A DNA stretch of 9,393 bases, taken from positions 1 to 9,393 of the forward strand of contig JBBRUG010000246.1 of NCBI GenBank assembly GCA_038247995.1, in the 5' to 3' direction. Origin of the DNA: JBBRUG01 sp038247995. GTDB lineage: Bacteria; Chloroflexota; Chloroflexia; Chloroflexales; Chloroflexaceae. The position numbers and the translations under genes are program-made. Below the pieces are notes generated by a model. The model did no database searches. It was not told the origin of the DNA and saw only the letters and a list, made by a program, of their open reading frames with translations. Within the stretch, counting starts at the first letter, position 1. Each line of letters starts with the position of its first letter. Shown piece after piece: positions 5,363-9,393 of this stretch.

Positions 5363-7702
5363 ATGACACCGACTCCGCCAGATCCGGCGCTTGATCAGCG
5401 TGCGCAGGCCGCAGCCGTTGAGGCTGAGCTACGGGCACGACTGGAGCAGGGCGAGGCCGCTGCTGAGGCATATGTAGCCGCCTTTGGCGAGCTTGCCGAA
5501 TTGCTTATCCGCCAGGAACCGGCGGCGCTTGATGCGCTGGCTGCGGCAGCACCCCTGGCGAAGCTGATCGAGCCGCACCATCGGCGCCGGGTGCGCTTTT
5601 ACGCCGGGCTGGGCGCGGGCCTCGCCGAGCGTTTTGCTGCGGCCGAGGCGATCTTCGCTGAACTGCTCGCCGATCCTGATCTGGACGCCGAGATTCGGGG
5701 GCGAACGCTCAATTCGGGCGCGGTGTTTGCGCGCATCCAGGGTGATTACGAGCGTGCCCGCAACGGCTTTCGGCAGAGCCGTGCAATCTGGGCGCAGTTG
5801 GGCAGCCGTTTGCGCGAGGGCGGCGCCCGGCTCAACGAAGGCGTGCTCAACTATTATTTGCAGGAGTATGCTGCGGCAGAGCGCGATCTGCAAGCTGCGC
5901 TGGCTTTGTTTGTGGCCGAAGGGGCGGCCCACGCCGAGGGTTTGGCGCTGATGAATCTGGGCCTGATAGCGCGCGACTGCGGGCGCTGGGCAGCGGCGGA
6001 AGCGCACTTCGCTGCAGCGGAAGTAATCTTCACCCGCACGGAGGCGGCGGATCACCTCAGCGCGGTGATCAACAATCGCGGCGAAGTTGCGCTGCTCTGC
6101 GGACAATATGGCGCAGCTGCCGCTCTGCTTGAGCGTGCGCTGGCAACGATGCAGACGCAGATCTACAAAGTTGATGTGTTGCTCAATCTGGGTTTCCTGG
6201 CCCAGGCTACAGGCGACAATGCAACGGCGCGTACCCACTACGCAGCGGCGCAGGCTACCGCCCTAGCCGTTGGGCGAACCGAGATCGCAGCACTCGTTGA
6301 GGCGCGCTTGGCGCATGTGGCGGTGGCGCTGGGCGATCAGCCAGCCGCTGCGGCGCATTACGCGGCGGCCCTGGAGGCAATCGAGCGTCAACGGCGACCA
6401 CTGCGCGACGAGGGCTTGCTGATCAGCCTGATCGGGCGCTGGCAGAGCATCTATGAGGCGGCGATCCTGTTTGCGCTGGAACAGGGCGACGCGGCAGGCG
6501 CCTTTGCTTATGCCGAACGCGCCCGCGCGCGCGCCTTCGCGGATACGCTCACCCGCAGCGGCGCCGATCTGCCGGGTACGCCGCCAGTCGATGCCGCCGC
6601 AACCTGCGCTGCGCTTGCTCCCGACACAGCCCTGCTGGCAACTTTCACCGCCGGTGTGCGCGGGCCGGAACACAATTTGCTGGACGCGATGCCGCCCGAA
6701 GCTGCGACTCTACGCGCCTGCTTGGCGCCGATCCCAGCACTGATCGTTTTTGAAGTTACAGCGCAAAACATTACTGCGCGCCGGTGTAGCCTCGATCCGA
6801 ACCTGCTGATCACTACGGCGCTTGATGCCGCCGATGGGCGGCGGTTCTTGCGGCCGGCGATCTTGCAGCGCCTGAGCCGCGAACTGTTCGGCCCAACGCC
6901 GGATTGGCCCGAACGGCTGATCGTCGCGCCCCACGGCCCACTGCATCAACTGAGCTGGTGCGCGCTGCCCGACCCAACCGGGCAACCGTTGCTCATTGGC
7001 GGGCCAACGCTGAGCGCAACGCCGAGCGCGACGGTGCTGACCCGTGTCGCGCCTGTGCGCCATCAGGCGGCACGCACCTGCCTTGCGCTGGGCCACAATG
7101 GCGATCCGGCGCAGGGGTTACGCCATACCGAGGCGGAGGCGGCTGAAGTTGCCGCGATCTGCGGCGGCGACAACCTGACAACTACGCCGAGTGTGCTCGA
7201 ACAGCTTGCCGCTGCGGCGCCGGAATACCGCATCCTGCACCTGGCCTGCCATGGCGAATTTCGGCTCGACGACCCGCTCGGCTCCTATCTCCAGTTGGCC
7301 CCCGCCGAGCGCCTGCGCGCCGTGGATGTGCTGGCCAACTGGCGGCTCAACGCCGACTTGGTGACCCTGAGTGCCTGTCGCAGCGGGCTCAGCCGGGTAT
7401 TGCGCGGCGACGAACCGCTCGGCCTTGTGCGCGCTTTCCTCACTGCCGGCGCCCGCGCCGTGTTAGTCACGCTCTGGCCGGTCGAAGATCACTCGGCGCG
7501 GCTGCTCATGCGTACGTTTTACCAGACATTGCTCAGCCGGCCCGCGTCCTTTGACCCGGCAGCGGCCCTGCGCATAGCCCAACTTGCCTTACGCACTTAT
7601 CACGACTCAGGCGGAGCAACGCCATACGCCAATCCCGCCTTCTGGGCGCCGTATATCATCATCGGGCAAAGCGGGCAAAGCGGGGAAGCGGTAGCGCGGT
7701 AG
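5363..7702 (+). CDS. TPR-CHAT caspase-like cysteine protease
   Basis: A 779-residue, probably cytoplasmic protein without signal peptide or membrane segments. Residues about 80-350 are Ala-rich helical TPR repeats, about six units, with typical G-Y/D-x3-A turns such as GDYERARNGFRQSRAIW and GRWAAAEAHFAAA. TPRs usually sense or bind a partner. The C-terminal third is a CHAT domain of the caspase clan. It has PHGPLHQLSWCALPDP (about 523-538), RILHLACHGEF with catalytic His630 (codon 7250-7252), and LVTLSACRSG with catalytic Cys672 (codon 7376-7378). GDEPLGLVRAFLTAGARAVL follows and ...NPAFWAPYIIIG closes it. Both dyad residues are present, so it is probably active. The last dozen residues (GQSGQSGEAVAR) are encoded by short repeats and look like a non-family extension. 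The gene converges on the zinc-finger gene with a 6-base gap. Its substrate is not known; the neighbour is the obvious candidate regulator or target (inference). Confidence 0.92.
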   Translation: MTPTPPDPALDQRAQAAAVEAELRARLEQGEAAAEAYVAAFGELAELLIRQEPAALDALAAAAPLAKLIEPHHRRRVRFYAGLGAGLAERFAAAEAIFAELLADPDLDAEIRGRTLNSGAVFARIQGDYERARNGFRQSRAIWAQLGSRLREGGARLNEGVLNYYLQEYAAAERDLQAALALFVAEGAAHAEGLALMNLGLIARDCGRWAAAEAHFAAAEVIFTRTEAADHLSAVINNRGEVALLCGQYGAAAALLERALATMQTQIYKVDVLLNLGFLAQATGDNATARTHYAAAQATALAVGRTEIAALVEARLAHVAVALGDQPAAAAHYAAALEAIERQRRPLRDEGLLISLIGRWQSIYEAAILFALEQGDAAGAFAYAERARARAFADTLTRSGADLPGTPPVDAAATCAALAPDTALLATFTAGVRGPEHNLLDAMPPEAATLRACLAPIPALIVFEVTAQNITARRCSLDPNLLITTALDAADGRRFLRPAILQRLSRELFGPTPDWPERLIVAPHGPLHQLSWCALPDPTGQPLLIGGPTLSATPSATVLTRVAPVRHQAARTCLALGHNGDPAQGLRHTEAEAAEVAAICGGDNLTTTPSVLEQLAAAAPEYRILHLACHGEFRLDDPLGSYLQLAPAERLRAVDVLANWRLNADLVTLSACRSGLSRVLRGDEPLGLVRAFLTAGARAVLVTLWPVEDHSARLLMRTFYQTLLSRPASFDPAAALRIAQLALRTYHDSGGATPYANPAFWAPYIIIGQSGQSGEAVAR

Positions 7703-7708
7703 CGTGGT

Positions 7709-8404
7709 TTATGGCTCTACCTCAATCACCAGCGTCTCCAGATCGGCGGTCGGCAGATCGGTGAACAGGGCCACGCCCCAGGCGTCGGTTTGCGCGTTCA
7801 GGGTGCCGGAGGTGCCGACGGCGCGCACGTTGATCCCGGCGAGGTCGGGCCAATCGCGGTCGGGAAGCGTAATTTGCGCTTGGAGTGTACAGCGGCTCGC
7901 ATCGGTGGAAGTGGCGTGCGCGCTGATCTGGAGTTGGGTAATGGCCGGCGTCGGGTCGCTGATGGCGAGGGTAAACAGTGCCGGCGTACCGGCATCTCGA
8001 TAGGCCATACTCGGTGGTATAGCGCGGCCGGCCGTGATCAGCGTCGGCGAGAGTTGCACGCGCACCTGATTACCGGTGTGCGTAAGCGCGCTGCGGAGGA
8101 GTTCGGCCAGTTTTGCCGCCGCTGCTGCACTCAGAAAGCTCAAATCGGGCGGCGGAATGCGGGCCGGCGTGGGTAGCGCTGCGGCGGGCAGTTCGGCCAG
8201 GTCATAAAGCAGCGCATAAGCCTCGGCGCACTCGACACAGGCGTCGAGGTGGTGCGCTGTGGTGGGGTGCAGGGCGGCGTAATCGCGTCCGGCGCGCTGA
8301 TCACCCACATACGCCTCAAGCGTATCGAGGCACGCCGCACACGCCGCCGGATCAACGACGCTAAGCAGGGTGCGGGCAAGGTTTTCAGCCTGGGAATCGC
8401 TCAT
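7709..8404 (-). CDS. ZAS-like zinc-finger protein with beta-rich C-terminus, CHAT-linked
   Basis: A 231-residue soluble protein with no membrane segment. The N-terminus has CAAC (Cys22, Cys25) and HLDACVEC (His52, Cys56, Cys59). The arrangement C-x26-H-x3-C-x2-C matches the zinc-binding anti-sigma (ZAS) module of ECF anti-sigma factors. Residues 75-110 are a Pro/Ala-rich linker and helix. Residues about 112-231 look like beta strands, ending GTLNAQTDAWGVALFTDLP and LETLVIEVEP, similar to carboxypeptidase-regulatory or CNA-B-like folds. The start at 8404 has no Shine-Dalgarno sequence, so translation may be leaderless or the start may be wrong, but no better start is visible. No ECF sigma gene lies in the window. 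Its placement tail-to-tail with the CHAT protease suggests a regulator, adaptor or substrate of it. That role is inference; the reading frame itself is solid. Confidence 0.68.
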   Translation of the reverse strand: MSDSQAENLARTLLSVVDPAACAACLDTLEAYVGDQRAGRDYAALHPTTAHHLDACVECAEAYALLYDLAELPAAALPTPARIPPPDLSFLSAAAAAKLAELLRSALTHTGNQVRVQLSPTLITAGRAIPPSMAYRDAGTPALFTLAISDPTPAITQLQISAHATSTDASRCTLQAQITLPDRDWPDLAGINVRAVGTSGTLNAQTDAWGVALFTDLPTADLETLVIEVEP

Positions 8405-8545
8405 AGGAATGCAGAATAAAGAATTGGGTACGCTACATTGTAGACGCAGCCGACTTCAAAACCTTTCCTTAACTCATAGATCAGTTCGCAGTTCGCAGTT
8501 CGCCGCTCCTATCATACCGCTGGCAACACCTATCTGTCGAGGTCT
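8405..8545. other. Divergent promoter region, zinc-finger gene and alkD-like gene
   Basis: This 141-base stretch must hold the start signals of both divergent genes. It contains a small palindrome CTACA-T-TGTAG (8433-8443) that overlaps a minus-strand TACAAT, a possible -10 for the zinc-finger gene, though without a matching -35. It also holds heptamer array C and GAGG (8539-8542) before the plus-strand start. Confidence 0.45.
8482..8502. repeat. Heptamer tandem array C (three CAGTTCG units)
   Basis: Three exact copies of CAGTTCG in a row, in the divergent region 44 bases upstream of the alkylation-repair start. The period equals that of arrays A and B; the sequence differs. Confidence 0.75.
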
Positions 8546-9262
8546 ATGGGTCATCCACATTCAGCAGCAACTGTCATCGAACGTTTGGAAGGATTGGCGA
8601 ATGCCGAGAATCTGGCGGGGATGGCGCGCTTCGGCATCCGTGGGGCGCGCGTACTCGGTGTGCCGGTGAAAACGTTACGCGCCAGCGCCCGTGAGATCGG
8701 ACACAACCACGAGCTGGCGCAAGAACTCTGGGACTCTGGCATTCACGAGGCGCGGATTCTGGCCAGTATTCTCGACGAGCCAAAGCGGGTGACGCTTGAT
8801 CAAATGGAGCGCTGGGTTGCCGACATTGATTCTTGGGATCTGTGCGACCAATGCTGCACCAATCTGTTCGTGCGCACGCCCTTCGCCCGTGAGCAAGCCG
8901 TTATCTGGAGCGAACGCAACGAAGAGTTCGTGAAGCGCGCCGGTTTTGTGCTGATGGTGCAGGTATCCGGAAAAGACCGCAAAGCGCCCGCCGAACTATT
9001 GCATATCTACCTGACGCGGATCGAGCAGGAAGCTGCCGACGAGCGCAACTTCGTGAAGAAGGCAGTGAACTGGGCGCTGCGTGAGATCGGCCAGCGCGAC
9101 GCGGCATTCAACGCGGCGGCAATCGCAGTTGCGCAACGCCTCCAGGCGAGCGACGACCGTACCGCACGCTGGGTGGGCGCTGATGCGCTCCGTGAGCTTA
9201 CCAGCGCGAAGATTGCGGCGCGAGTGAGGAAAGCGGGAGAGCGGGAGAGCTCTCAGGTGTAG
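8546..9262 (+). CDS. AlkD-family DNA alkylation repair glycosylase
   Basis: A 238-residue, helix-rich protein of the HEAT-like DNA_alkylation family, of near-usual length. AlkD excises N3- and N7-alkylated purines in the first step of base excision repair. Family blocks include GMARFGI (25-31), LGVPVKTLRA, LWDSGIHEARILA (61-73), VADIDSWDLCDQ (91-102), FVKRAGFVLM (128-137) and DERNFVKKAVNWALREIG (165-182). Trp97, Asp101, Arg131 and Trp176 probably correspond to Bacillus cereus AlkD Trp109, Asp113, Arg148 and Trp187, the lesion-binding and catalytic residues; this alignment is by eye. The start at 8546 has a GAGG at 8539-8542 with short spacing (3 bases) and gives an N-terminus of family-like length. 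The last ten residues come from a GCGGGAGA repeat and are not part of the fold. A GC hairpin follows the gene. Confidence 0.87.
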   Translation: MGHPHSAATVIERLEGLANAENLAGMARFGIRGARVLGVPVKTLRASAREIGHNHELAQELWDSGIHEARILASILDEPKRVTLDQMERWVADIDSWDLCDQCCTNLFVRTPFAREQAVIWSERNEEFVKRAGFVLMVQVSGKDRKAPAELLHIYLTRIEQEAADERNFVKKAVNWALREIGQRDAAFNAAAIAVAQRLQASDDRTARWVGADALRELTSAKIAARVRKAGERESSQV

Positions 9263-9311
9263 GGTTTTTACAGGATCGCGTCCCAATGCGCTATTCCCCG
9301 CATCCCCCCAG
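9263..9311. other. Non-coding stretch after the alkylation-repair gene
   Basis: A short spacer with a run of five T soon after the stop but no stem before it. Nothing else is recognised. Confidence 0.4.
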
Positions 9312-9340
9312 CCCCCTGCTCCCTCACGTGGAGCAGGGGG
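9312..9340. terminator. 11-bp GC hairpin downstream of the alkylation-repair gene
   Basis: CCCCCTGCTCC (9312-9322) and GGAGCAGGGGG (9330-9340) are exact reverse complements with a 7-base loop. The hairpin lies 49 bases past the stop codon at 9262. It is shaped like a terminator stem or a REP-type repeat, but no U-tract follows, so intrinsic termination is not shown. From 9341 to the window end no gene is recognised. Confidence 0.45.
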
Positions 9341-9393
9341 AGCCGCCGCAGATTCGGCGTCCTGATGCTGTCGGAAGCCCCGCTCCCGCTCAG

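Noticed and set aside
5429..6238. Minus-strand open frame opposite the TPR region (269 codons)
   Set aside because: Antisense shadow of the Ala-rich TPR repeats; no family resemblance.
5363..7702. Csx29 of a type III-E CRISPR system
   Set aside because: No gRAMP effector, Csx30, Csx31, sigma factor or repeat array is present; the general TPR-CHAT assignment is all that is supported.

Overview
The window looks like a piece of a high-GC chromosome from the phylum Chloroflexota, most likely class Chloroflexia (relatives of Roseiflexus and Chloroflexus). This is inferred from the enolase sequence style, the secreted protein ending in ...FIPLIAR, Pro/Thr-rich linkers in exported proteins, and intergenic DNA full of heptamer repeats. 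No genome search could be run, so the genus is left open.

Layout. Positions 1-52 hold a probable intrinsic terminator for enolase. Enolase (83-1369, minus) comes first, with its own extended -10 promoter candidate. A perfect 25-bp inverted repeat separates it from a tandem-domain universal stress protein (1553-2476, minus). The 456 bases at 2477-2932 hold the stress-protein ribosome binding site, a heptamer array, a start-less remnant of an exported Pro/Thr-linker protein and a perfect palindrome. Next is a secreted, CLCA-like HExxH zinc metalloprotease (2933-4984, minus). A 378-base divergent region carries a tandem 20-bp repeat joined to the CTGAGCTTGTCGAAG motif. It leads into a 779-residue TPR-CHAT cysteine protease (5363-7702, plus). 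Only 6 bases separate that gene from a convergent gene for a zinc-finger (ZAS-like) protein with a beta-rich C-terminus (7709-8404, minus). The last gene is an AlkD-family DNA alkylation repair glycosylase (8546-9262, plus), followed by a GC hairpin.

How the genes may work together. Enolase is housekeeping. The others lean toward stress and regulated proteolysis: a nucleotide-binding stress protein, an exported protease, an intracellular caspase-like protease, a candidate regulator next to it, and a base-lesion glycosylase. The best candidate for an undescribed system is the TPR-CHAT protease with the adjacent anti-sigma-like zinc-finger protein. It recalls the known case where TPR-CHAT (Csx29) cleaves a regulator of an ECF sigma factor (Csx30/RpoE), but here no CRISPR parts and no sigma factor are visible. 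That link is inference.

The second theme is repeat biology. Three separate intergenic regions each hold a different short tandem array with a 7-base period, one of which forms part of the long hairpin. The 3' ends of both plus-strand genes also run into related purine-rich repeats.
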